From a virus: a stretch of DNA of 64,000 nucleotides. A program made the position numbers and the translations under genes. The notes under the pieces were generated by a model that made no database searches, was not told the DNA's origin, and saw nothing but the letters and a program-made list of their open reading frames with translations. The stretch lies in IMG/VR virus record IMGVR_UViG_3300037225_000673, positions 1 to 64,000 of that record; one strand, 5' to 3'. Positions 16,370 to 23,928 of this stretch are shown here, in pieces; positions within the stretch are counted from its first letter, which is position 1, and each line of letters opens with the position of its first letter.

Positions 16370-18319
16370 CTACTTCAATTGGCTTAGTTCGCTGACGAAG
16401 CCACCAGACAAAACAGGGAACCTGCACCACGTCTTAGGATCAAGATTATGGTTGTCTACGTGGAACGCTATAGCGTAGCGCTCTCTTTTCCATTGATTGC
16501 GCACCCACATTGTAAAGAACTTCCTTACATACGAAATTGCCAATGGGTTGTCGGGCCTTTCGCGACGCAGACAATTGAGCACCTCTTGTGGTCCCTTCTT
16601 CTCCAGGATGGCCCACGTTTCAATGGCATCGAGAATATCGTAAGGCATCAGATCATCCTCGTCTGTCTGGCCTTGTCCTGGGCGTAACTCAGCCGTTGGC
16701 TTCTGACTCACGATACCCTTCAGTGATGGATAATCCGTGACCATCGTGTTCAACCATTCGAGCAAGAACGCCTTGTCGATGCCGCCGATAGGGGCAATGG
16801 ATCCTGCGGTGTCTCCATCCATCGTGCAATAACCAACGGCAGCCTCTGAGCGGTTGCTGGTAGTGATTAGAAGCTTGCCCTCTAGGTTAGCTACCATCCA
16901 AATGCTTGGGGCTCGTGCACGGGCCTGGATATTCTGCAACGCAATATCATCATGCTCCCAGGTCAGAGCGCGGCCCTCAACTTGTTCTGCTAGGGCTATG
17001 TATTGTTTAACGATGGCATCGATATCGATCACAGAGAATTTGGCACCAATCTCATTAGCCACGGCCCTAGCCGCTTCAAGAGTTGTTGTTGAGCTGTTCG
17101 ATGTGGACTGATACACGCAGGTAAGAAGCTTCTCAACAAGCACTCTTCGACCATGAATCAGGTATTGTTTAATTAAATCTTCATCTATTGGAATGTTGAA
17201 TTGATTGAGAGCATCTTCAATGCCTTGAGATTCATTAATAACACGCCTAATCATCAGAGATACCAGCGAGGCACATGCGGCCGAATCAGCGCCTCCGCTA
17301 AGAGAAACCACAAACCCTTTTGAATGTGACTTCTCCAAATAATCAAACAGCCCCAATGTAATTGCGAGGGTAAACTCTTGATGCTTAGTGAATGATTCGC
17401 TCTGTATTGGCTTGGTTGCTTTTTCATCACAGGCAATATTTTTTATTTCATTAACAAGACCTTGAGTATAATCAACTACGCCGCCAGCTTCTAAATCTGG
17501 AGAGAAGCTAGCTGTGGCAATCGCTCTGGTTTTGATTAATGAAAGATCAATGACGGCTGTTGTTAAATTTACCTTGGCCATATTTAGGAATGGGCCGCGA
17601 GCTAGTAAATCGCCGCCGCTTGCGACAATACAATCGCCATCATAAATGGCACGACCCGCTTCATTACCAAGAAGATTTGCATAAATGTAGGCTACATTAA
17701 ATGCCCGCGAGCCCTCAACAACAAGTCTCTCTCTAGTAACTCGTTTTCCGAAAGCAAAGTGAGATGCCGATGGATTCAAAATAATGTTGACGCCTCTTCG
17801 CGCTAAAGCGTTACCCGGCCGCTCTGCAACGAAAGCGTCTTCGCAAATCTCAAAGCCTATATGTACGCCATCGATATAGAAAACCAAATCCCCAATCACA
17901 TAACCAGGACCCTCTATAACCAATTTGGCTGGCCATGGCTTGAACCATCGTGGTTCGTAATGAAGGCCGTCACCCGCTAGGTGTTGCTTGGGAACGATGC
18001 CTATGATTTTCTCATCATAAACACAGACCATTACGTTGTACAAGCAGTTGCACCACAGAAATGGTATGCCAAAACAAGTAAAGATTCCGCTTGTTTGTGG
18101 TAGTAGATCGCATACTATTTCCCAAGCTGTAGTTATAACTTGCTCTGATAGGAAGTGATCTTCGCAACCATATCCGGTGATTGCCATTTCGGGCAAACAA
18201 AGAACTTTCACGCCAGCTCTTCTGGCTTCACCTAGAGCGTCGATGATGTTATGCTTGTTGCGCTCCCAATCGAGAGGCGTTTGATTCAAGGTCGCCGCAC
18301 CAACTTTGAGGTTTGACAT
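16370..18319 (-). CDS. nadE: Glutamine-dependent NAD(+) synthetase
   Basis: A 649-aa two-domain enzyme, usual length for the glutamine-dependent class. The N-terminal nitrilase-type amidase has the triad Glu (CLPEMAITGYGCEDHF, E44), Lys (PKQHLAGDG) and Cys (FEICEDAF); it frees ammonia from glutamine. The C-terminal synthetase has the ATP loop VSLSGGADSAACASL and TTSNRSEAAVGYCTMDGD. It converts nicotinate adenine dinucleotide to NAD in the cytoplasm. It lies downstream of the NAPRT gene on the same strand, in an NAD operon. Confidence 0.93.
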   Translation of the reverse strand: MSNLKVGAATLNQTPLDWERNKHNIIDALGEARRAGVKVLCLPEMAITGYGCEDHFLSEQVITTAWEIVCDLLPQTSGIFTCFGIPFLWCNCLYNVMVCVYDEKIIGIVPKQHLAGDGLHYEPRWFKPWPAKLVIEGPGYVIGDLVFYIDGVHIGFEICEDAFVAERPGNALARRGVNIILNPSASHFAFGKRVTRERLVVEGSRAFNVAYIYANLLGNEAGRAIYDGDCIVASGGDLLARGPFLNMAKVNLTTAVIDLSLIKTRAIATASFSPDLEAGGVVDYTQGLVNEIKNIACDEKATKPIQSESFTKHQEFTLAITLGLFDYLEKSHSKGFVVSLSGGADSAACASLVSLMIRRVINESQGIEDALNQFNIPIDEDLIKQYLIHGRRVLVEKLLTCVYQSTSNSSTTTLEAARAVANEIGAKFSVIDIDAIVKQYIALAEQVEGRALTWEHDDIALQNIQARARAPSIWMVANLEGKLLITTSNRSEAAVGYCTMDGDTAGSIAPIGGIDKAFLLEWLNTMVTDYPSLKGIVSQKPTAELRPGQGQTDEDDLMPYDILDAIETWAILEKKGPQEVLNCLRRERPDNPLAISYVRKFFTMWVRNQWKRERYAIAFHVDNHNLDPKTWCRFPVLSGGFVSELSQLK

Positions 18320-18485
18320 TTTCTATTTTCTCAGGTGATATTGATTTACAATAATAAAACGCAATAGGGCGTGGGCATATTGGCAAGTCATCTAGCTGCA
18401 AGTCCAGCAGCTCTTCTTGAATCTGTAGCTGGAATTTTAGTTCCGCAGCAGGTAGAGCTTCGTCATCGTCCACAGCCAACCTCAT
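18249..18485 (-). CDS. Small ORF between NAPRT and NAD synthetase genes
   Basis: A 78-aa frame whose ATG overlaps the NAPRT stop by ATGA, as in translational coupling. The first 45 residues are acidic and leucine-rich (EELLDLQLDDLPICP). The last 24 codons overlap the start of the NAD synthetase gene in another frame, unusual for this window. It may be a real coupled peptide or chance. No family recognised. Confidence 0.4.
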   Translation of the reverse strand: MRLAVDDDEALPAAELKFQLQIQEELLDLQLDDLPICPRPIAFYYCKSISPEKIENVKPQSWCGDLESNASRLGAQQA

Positions 18486-19951
18486 AGCGAGATGTTAAAG
18501 TTCGCTTGGCGATTCGCTTTGCAGATGTCAACCAATGCTTGTGTAGCTGGCGAATACTGCGGTGGGATGTTGAGTCCCAGAGCTGCCGCTTTGAAGTTTG
18601 GTTCGTAATTTGTAAGACAGTTGCCCGCGTTTAGGCGATAGTAATTCGGAATGACCTCGCCCTCTTGCCCGATGATCCCAACTGGAACCTCCGGACTGAT
18701 GTGCATGGGATGCGGGCGATAGACAACTGGGAGCCCCGGCACAGATTGTTTGCCGCTCTCGGCCTCATCTCCGAATTTCATAGTGGCTACGCTACCGCTC
18801 TTCGACAGCTTCCAGACGCCAGCCACATCATCGCGCCTGAATGTTTTCCACGTAGGCTCTACCAAATATCCGCCGTAGCCATATGACTGACGATCAGGCG
18901 ACCACTCCATTGTCTCGCGATACTTCTCGAACCGAATCGTCTTCTCTAGATTCCACCCGCTCTCCAAGATGAGTTGCGGCAACAGACCAAGGCGCAAGCA
19001 TTCTGTTATGGTATAGAAGTAGTGGTTCTTGATTCGTTCTTCTGAGTCGAAACGAATGCCAGCGTTTCGATCAGGACGCTCTTGAATTGCGAGCAGTGCC
19101 GCCGGGATTCCAGATCGAATTGAATCAAACGTATCTGGTAAGTATGAAATGAAACCCGGGAATCGATCGCGCATTGTGATGAATGAATGGTAGTCACTGC
19201 CAAAGCGTTGAATGTGCTCGTGCCCCATCGTGCCTACCGGAATCATTCCAAGCTCTTTGGCTAGGTAGACATTCGATGTGCGCAGGATACCGGCCTCTTT
19301 GATAGCGCTGAGGGCAATTTTGTGTTGTGCCATGCACGACACGGCACGCATTCCAACCTCAAAGATGCGATCAGGATTACCGCCAACAGCTTCCACCAAG
19401 GCTTTGGCTTTGGCCAAGATGCTTTGATAGTACTCGTCGGTTCGCACTTCAACCTCTGGTATTTTGCTACCGGCAAACAGACAAGCATTGAGAATGAGTT
19501 CTTTCTCTTCTTCGCATGTAGCGAACATCTTGTCTGGCAAGGCTCGAACCTTGGCCTGAGTTGCGACTTGAATAGTGAAGTTGAGCATGAGTGCTGTTGG
19601 CTCTAGCCAGCTTGAAACAGCCGATGGGCCAGTAACGGAGAAGGCCGGCTCTCGGCTATAGAACCAAGAACCCTCGGGAATGGACGATACCTTTACCGTA
19701 TCGACCATTGAGAATGCTTTGCGATACGCCGCGCCAACTGCATAGGAGTTGGCTTCGAGGTATGAATAATCTTCGGCAAGCTCTTTCATTGGCTGGTGTG
19801 CATCCGGAAGAAGGCCTTTGACGTACTTCGCTGCATCTATCGGCAGGAAATGCCAGCCGTAATGCCCGCCGCGCCGATGGGTGTAGTAAAATGTTTCCGT
19901 CCTTAACGGAAAGCCAGCTTCGGCCATCGAGAATTTGTACCCATCTGTCAT
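18482..19951 (-). CDS. pncB: Nicotinate phosphoribosyltransferase
   Basis: A protein of 489 aa from the ATG at 19951 (MTDGYKFSMAEAGFPL), a typical NAPRT/NAMPT N-terminus; an ATG at 19975 would add eight residues. GTMGHEHIQRFGSDYHSF contains the phosphoribosyl-transfer site, and RTETFYYTHRRGG supports the fold. It makes nicotinate mononucleotide from nicotinate and PRPP. The ribosome site (GTGAG) comes from the end of a CRISPR-like repeat just upstream. NAMPT cannot be excluded; the nicotinamidase in the window favours nicotinate use. Confidence 0.8.
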   Translation of the reverse strand: MTDGYKFSMAEAGFPLRTETFYYTHRRGGHYGWHFLPIDAAKYVKGLLPDAHQPMKELAEDYSYLEANSYAVGAAYRKAFSMVDTVKVSSIPEGSWFYSREPAFSVTGPSAVSSWLEPTALMLNFTIQVATQAKVRALPDKMFATCEEEKELILNACLFAGSKIPEVEVRTDEYYQSILAKAKALVEAVGGNPDRIFEVGMRAVSCMAQHKIALSAIKEAGILRTSNVYLAKELGMIPVGTMGHEHIQRFGSDYHSFITMRDRFPGFISYLPDTFDSIRSGIPAALLAIQERPDRNAGIRFDSEERIKNHYFYTITECLRLGLLPQLILESGWNLEKTIRFEKYRETMEWSPDRQSYGYGGYLVEPTWKTFRRDDVAGVWKLSKSGSVATMKFGDEAESGKQSVPGLPVVYRPHPMHISPEVPVGIIGQEGEVIPNYYRLNAGNCLTNYEPNFKAAALGLNIPPQYSPATQALVDICKANRQANFNISL

Positions 19952-19958
19952 TGTTATT

Positions 19959-19991
19959 CTCACATCAACTCGCATCTCTCGAAGGTTACTG
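19959..19991 (-). repeat. Degenerate CRISPR-like repeat upstream of NAPRT
   Basis: On the plus strand CTCACATCAACT and ATCTCTCGAAGGTTACTG match the reverse complement of the array repeat, joined by CGC in place of GA. So on the minus strand it is a near-complete repeat, lacking the first four bases, and its GTGAG end lies eight bases before the NAPRT start codon. Confidence 0.85.
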
Positions 19992-20052
19992 CTTTACAGC
20001 AAGCTCTGGATCTGTGCAATTGCAAAGTGTCTTTAGTCAGCTATTAAAGTCA

Positions 20053-20175
20053 AATGGCCCACTGATAAATCAGTGGGCCATTCTTCAGTAACCTTCGAGA
20101 GATCAGTCATTCAACGAGTGAGCTTGATCCTCAATTGAGGACTCCTCGCGTTTAGGCCATGTGATTGGCCTGCAA
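20053..20175 (-). ncRNA. Candidate tracrRNA-like structured RNA
   Basis: Read on the minus strand the order is: hairpin AGGCC/GGCCT (20154-20171), palindrome TCCTCAATTGAGGA (20126-20140), an anti-repeat CTGATCTCTCGAAGGTTACTG complementary to the array repeat (20086-20107), then a 13-bp perfect hairpin with a 4-base loop (20053-20082) followed by TTTGACTTT, resembling a terminator. This is the layout expected of a small RNA pairing with crRNA repeats. No promoter is convincing, and a decayed array remnant is the alternative. Confidence 0.4.
20086..20107 (+). repeat. Partial CRISPR-like repeat
   Basis: CAGTAACCTTCGAGAGAT is identical to bases 5-22 of the array repeat; the next T is missing before CAGT, and the rest is lost apart from a GTGAG some bases later. 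It sits next to the 20053-20082 hairpin. Confidence 0.8.
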
Positions 20176-20334
20176 GTAAACCTTACTATAAGATACAAAA
20201 AAGTCAAGTAGTCTTTGCGAAATACTTACACCTACCCACATCAACGCAACTATACCAGCTGAGAGACTATCGTTGATTGTGTACAGCAAGCCCACGCTTC
20301 ATATCGATCGCGATCATCGTCGTTCCTCCTTACT

Positions 20335-20371
20335 CTCACATCAACTGAAATCTCTCGAAGGTTACTGATAC
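20335..20371 (-). repeat. CRISPR-like repeat in inverted orientation
   Basis: Thirty-seven bases reading CTCACATCAACTG...GGTTACTGATAC, the full reverse complement of the array repeat with one extra A. Directly to its right (20372-20480) the plus strand has an open stretch in the same frame ending LEDLEEK and a stop, with no start codon, which may be the tail of a lost gene. On the minus strand the repeat is followed by AAGGAGG and an ATG for a 16-residue frame. Confidence 0.85.
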
Positions 20372-20480
20372 GTACTACGCATCCTTGAGCGGTTCGCATG
20401 TAGTGCCTGGCCCATGTGACTGTCCGGGATATTTGGCCGAACCGGCCGAGTTTGCCTTGGAAGACTTGGAAGAGAAATAG

Positions 20481-21023
20481 ATGCCACACGGACAACTCAA
20501 CATACCCCAGCTGACAGCTTTGAGGCCATTGGTTCATGGCAAAGTAATCCATGACCTAGGCGCTGGAGACTTGGGTCTCGCTCTTGAACTACTTAAGTTG
20601 GGAGCTGCTAAAGTCATTGCGATTGATAAGGGTTACAATCGTACCAATGAGAAATATGATAGCAAGTCTTGGAACGTGCCGCCTGAGATTGAAATACGTC
20701 ATCAATATTTCCAAGATATGAATGAGGAAATCGATACTGCCTTTGTGAGCTGGCCCGCCAATTATGACAACGGCCTGTTGAGAATTCTCATGCAAACAAA
20801 AACAATAATCTATTTGGGTAAAAATACTGATGGTTCTGCTTGTGGAACCCCAGATCTCTTCAGATACTTTGCCACTCGCAAGATAGATGTACACGTGCCA
20901 TCAAGACCCAACACCCTTATCTGTTACACAGATCATTTGGATGAACCAAGACAACTGTTACTGCTGGAAGAGACGGCCGCTATCAATGCTAGCGTAGATA
21001 AACCTCCAGTCACTTATATCTAA
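20481..21023 (+). CDS. SAM-dependent methyltransferase-like protein
   Basis: A 180-aa protein with a Rossmann SAM motif VIHDLGAGDLGLALELLKLG (residues 22-41) and acidic strand end VIAIDKGY. The rest is short for a methyltransferase; the target-recognition part is not identifiable and the substrate is unknown. It begins after the repeat region and ends overlapping the convergent ATP-grasp gene by four bases. Confidence 0.6.
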   Translation: MPHGQLNIPQLTALRPLVHGKVIHDLGAGDLGLALELLKLGAAKVIAIDKGYNRTNEKYDSKSWNVPPEIEIRHQYFQDMNEEIDTAFVSWPANYDNGLLRILMQTKTIIYLGKNTDGSACGTPDLFRYFATRKIDVHVPSRPNTLICYTDHLDEPRQLLLLEETAAINASVDKPPVTYI

Positions 21024-21760
21024 TCTATTACACACATCTCGTGCCATCTAGCCGAAAGCATTAGGGCAACTATCGCTGGACTCAACCCATAGTGACCGAA
21101 GGCATAGGCATCATTAAGCTCGACCAGTAGTGTTCGTCCGTCATCAGCAACTCCCCAGTCAAGGCAGTATGCTATTGGACTATGGCCCTTCATAGCCTGT
21201 ACGGCAGCCTCCACAATTGACCTATCAGGAACCTTGGACCAATCCCCTTTGTAATGCCGGCAATCAAGCACTTGGCCATCCAGAATGAATGCACGATATT
21301 CTGAAACGAAGTTGACCAGATCAGACACCCAGACATCAATGTCATCGGCTTGAGTTACAAGCAAGCGGCGAGACATTTCATCATTGTGCCAGCACATTCC
21401 ATTGAAAAGCTTGTGCTGAACCGGCTTGATGAAATATGAATCTGCCCGTGAGCGAATCTCACCCAGCTTCATTTGGCGCAAGGAACGTCCAAGAAAGTCT
21501 GTGAGTTCTTCTGGATAATCCATGCTCTTTGGTATTGGGATTCCGAGTTTTGTCAGGGCTCTGTGGATATCTTCTATGTAGCCAGCCACGCCAACGGTTG
21601 GGCTCAGGTCTCCAATATCTGAAATCTCTTCGGTGGATTCAAAGGTAGAGGTCTCTACACCTAACAGCCAAAAGCCTCGGCGAGAATAGTCCAGTACTTC
21701 CGTCTCGGGGAATCCATCACGGTGTCTGATATAGAATTTGACGGCCTTAAGATCATACAT
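21020..21760 (-). CDS. ATP-grasp domain protein
   Basis: A 246-aa protein resembling the DUF4343/R2K ATP-grasp type. FIKPVQHKLFNG, EYRAFILDGQVL and LDWGVADDGRTLLVELNDAYAFG correspond to the nucleotide-binding lysine, the central strands and the metal-binding Glu/Asn loop. Such enzymes join a carboxylate to an amine or thiol using ATP; phage members are proposed to modify peptides or surface molecules. The substrate is unknown. Confidence 0.65.
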   Translation of the reverse strand: MYDLKAVKFYIRHRDGFPETEVLDYSRRGFWLLGVETSTFESTEEISDIGDLSPTVGVAGYIEDIHRALTKLGIPIPKSMDYPEELTDFLGRSLRQMKLGEIRSRADSYFIKPVQHKLFNGMCWHNDEMSRRLLVTQADDIDVWVSDLVNFVSEYRAFILDGQVLDCRHYKGDWSKVPDRSIVEAAVQAMKGHSPIAYCLDWGVADDGRTLLVELNDAYAFGHYGLSPAIVALMLSARWHEMCVID

Positions 21761-21795
21761 AGATTAGTTAAGTAAGTTGTTACCAAAGAATGTTT

Positions 21796-22326
21796 TTATT
21801 TGTTCCAATTAAAATCTGGCGAGCCAACAAGTAGTGCAGCTGGGTCTACCCATTCCTGAAGTCTGCGGCTTGGTTGCGCGCTCCAGGTAATGTCGCTCGT
21901 GCCGGAGCCTATCTCGTTCTTGTCTCTTCCGCCGCCGGCATGAAGCGCAATGTGTTTGTTCGGATTCTCCAGAAGAAACTCAACATGGTTGTTGTTTGTA
22001 CCTGGAGTATAATAATGCATCAGAGCGCCAGCAACCGGCGGGCCATCTTTGGGGTATGATCTAAGCGCTCCTTTTGCGAGTGCGATCTTTCGAACCCAGG
22101 CGATTGCTTGACCACTAATATATTTTATCTTCAACAGATCGTGTTGCACACCTACTGCATACCAGATTCCTAGCGCAAATAATCCACAGTTGGTTTTGAT
22201 TTGAACAATTTGATTTGGGTCATCGACTTGTCTTGCAACCAACAAAGCCAAATCTTCTTTCTTGTTAACTAAAGAGTCACCAACATATGAATTTACTAAT
22301 TCGATAATATTTTCTGGTGTTGCCAT
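21796..22326 (-). CDS. Possible papain-like or CHAP-type hydrolase
   Basis: A 176-aa protein. The segment TNCGLFALGIWYAVG has a Cys at the start of a helix and NNNHVEFLLENP a later His followed by a strand, the order of Cys-His hydrolases such as CHAP amidases. HAGGGRD may complete the site. No signal peptide. Could act on peptidoglycan or peptides; assignment is tentative. Confidence 0.4.
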   Translation of the reverse strand: MATPENIIELVNSYVGDSLVNKKEDLALLVARQVDDPNQIVQIKTNCGLFALGIWYAVGVQHDLLKIKYISGQAIAWVRKIALAKGALRSYPKDGPPVAGALMHYYTPGTNNNHVEFLLENPNKHIALHAGGGRDKNEIGSGTSDITWSAQPSRRLQEWVDPAALLVGSPDFNWNK

Positions 22327-22360
22327 ATACTAAATGCAACAATAATAGTCGATCTTTTAT

Positions 22361-22903
22361 ATGGCCAATTCATCCAATATAGTGAAGACAATTCAACTAA
22401 CTCAAGATAAAGTGGCATTTGTTGACGATGAAGACTTTGAAAGCCTTAATGTATTCAAATGGTATGCACATAAATACAAACATACCTATTATGCACAGCG
22501 CGCCATTAGAGTTGGAGACAGACAGAGAATAATAAAAATGCACAGGGTAATTTTAGATTTACAAAACAAATATCCATGGGTAGACCATGAAGACGGAAAT
22601 GGCCTGAATAACCAAAGGTGTAACCTTAGAGTGGCTACATATTTACAAAACCAAATGAATAAAAGAAAGAAGGCTAATTGTTCAAGTATATTTAAAGGAG
22701 TTTCTTGGCATTTGCGTACAGGTAAATATCAAACAAGAATAGCGGCTGGCGAATTGATTAATAATGGTAATCATAAGACTATAAGTCTTGGATATTTTGA
22801 TGATGAAATAGAGGCTGCTTATGCTTATGACGCTGCAGCCAGGAAATACTTTGGTGAGTTCGCCAAGCTCAACTTTCCTGTTGACAATCCAGGCGGCTTT
22901 TAA
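22361..22903 (+). CDS. HNH homing endonuclease with AP2 DNA-binding domain
   Basis: A 180-aa protein. HNH part: MHRVILDL, WVDHEDGNGLNNQRCNLRVAT (catalytic His and Asn). C-terminal AP2 domain: SSIFKGVSWHLRTGKYQTRI and LGYFDDEIEAAYAYDAAARKYFG. This class cuts DNA and spreads between phage genomes. It stands alone on the plus strand among minus genes, as a free-standing homing gene would. Its mode of cutting is inferred from the family. Confidence 0.88.
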   Translation: MANSSNIVKTIQLTQDKVAFVDDEDFESLNVFKWYAHKYKHTYYAQRAIRVGDRQRIIKMHRVILDLQNKYPWVDHEDGNGLNNQRCNLRVATYLQNQMNKRKKANCSSIFKGVSWHLRTGKYQTRIAAGELINNGNHKTISLGYFDDEIEAAYAYDAAARKYFGEFAKLNFPVDNPGGF

Positions 22904-22950
22904 GAGATCGCTTGGTAAGCATGATTCATTTGTACGAACCATTATGAATT

Positions 22951-22980
22951 AAGATGCCCGTGTTTAGGCACGGGCATCTT
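22951..22980. terminator. Bidirectional terminator hairpin
   Basis: AAGATGCCCGTG (22951-22962) and CACGGGCATCTT (22969-22980) form a 12-bp perfect stem with a 6-base loop. It lies between convergent genes ending at 22903 and 23002, with flanking A and T bases, and probably stops transcription from both sides. Confidence 0.8.
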
Positions 22981-23001
22981 CAGCTCCTACCTACCAACCT
23001 C

Positions 23002-23427
23002 TCAAGCATCCAGTTTCATGCCGCCAACAGCTCTCATCTTTTCCAGAGTGGCTTTGAAAATGATCTCGGCGCGGACAGCTCCCATCTCAATAATGATCGG
23101 GACAAATTTAGCCGCCAGATCTTTACCATTACCACCGTACCGTTTGGATATTCCATTGTGATTGGCGGTACTGATCCTGGATTTCTTAACAGACATTTGC
23201 CTCTTGGCAGACATCTTCTTTGAAACCTTGTGCTTGCGTGACGGCCTGTTCTTTTCCGTCCAACGAATTTGCCAGATTTGCTTCTTGCTTAGATCACTTA
23301 TAGTATCAAGCCCCGAAGCTTTGGCCAGCTTGATGAGTTCACCAGCGTCCACTTTGGGGTGTCGTCGAACGAAATCAGCCTTTGTTAATGGTTGAAGAGT
23401 TTGGGGGACTAACTTTGGTTTTGCCAT
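23002..23427 (-). CDS. Basic hypothetical protein
   Basis: A 141-aa Lys/Arg-rich protein. Residues 45-90 (RPSRKHKVSKKMSAKRQMSV) are strongly basic, suggesting nucleic-acid binding; the C-terminal part is helical and hydrophobic (FVPIIIEMGAVRAEIIF). Unrecognised. Confidence 0.6.
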   Translation of the reverse strand: MAKPKLVPQTLQPLTKADFVRRHPKVDAGELIKLAKASGLDTISDLSKKQIWQIRWTEKNRPSRKHKVSKKMSAKRQMSVKKSRISTANHNGISKRYGGNGKDLAAKFVPIIIEMGAVRAEIIFKATLEKMRAVGGMKLDA

Positions 23428-23528
23428 GCTACGAACACTAGCCTAGTGACCGGCTGATTGTCAACAAAAATGTTGTGGTAGAAGAGTAATTTCAGTGAAG
23501 ATGAAATTTTAACCTGATCGTGCAAGAA

Positions 23529-23551
23529 ATCCCCTTGCTTTAGCTGGGGAT
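23529..23551. other. IS605/TnpB-type end-like hairpin
   Basis: ATCCCC TTGCTTTAGCT GGGGAT forms a 6-bp stem with an AGC/GCT inner pair and is followed by GAATTGCC. The same word order occurs at the right ends and guide-RNA scaffolds of some IS200/IS605-family elements. There is no transposase or TnpB beside it, so it may be a remnant or a coincidence. Confidence 0.35.
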
Positions 23552-23600
23552 GAATTGCCGTCTGAAATAAGTCGAGAAATCTATCAACGAACAGTTCACT

Positions 23601-23903
23601 CTAATCTGAACACTTCGGCTGCATCTCGCGGCCACGCCACCCAAGCAACCTGATGAACTCGTGAAACTTACAACCGGGACGCACGCACACTACAGACGGC
23701 GAGACTGTCCCGTCCTGAGCAATCTTATGCTTCGTATCGACAAGTCTCGCCTGATGACCAAAGGCGCATGTTACCTCGACCATCGTCTCTGGAAAAGCAC
23801 ATGGATCTTGACCACAACAACAGTTTGGATAGCTCCAACTGTTCGGAGTTATCACCATCCCTACCTGCAACGCCTCTACAAATTCTACCATCGGTTCCAT
23901 CAT
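23601..23903 (-). CDS. Small Cys-rich hypothetical protein
   Basis: A 100-aa protein starting MMEPMVEFVEAL. Cys occurs in PNCCCGQDPCAF, VTCAFGHQ and VVCVRPGCKFHEF, a likely zinc-binding scaffold with the second knuckle CVRPGC. It lies just downstream of the S53 peptidase gene on the same strand. Family unknown. Confidence 0.55.
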   Translation of the reverse strand: MMEPMVEFVEALQVGMVITPNSWSYPNCCCGQDPCAFPETMVEVTCAFGHQARLVDTKHKIAQDGTVSPSVVCVRPGCKFHEFIRLLGWRGREMQPKCSD

Positions 23904-23928
23904 TTTATGCTGAATCTAATTTCAGGAC

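Noticed and set aside
20250-20552. A 100-aa open frame on the minus strand over the repeat region
   Set aside because: It overlaps the start of the methyltransferase gene and the CRISPR-like repeat, and its translation lacks any domain pattern.
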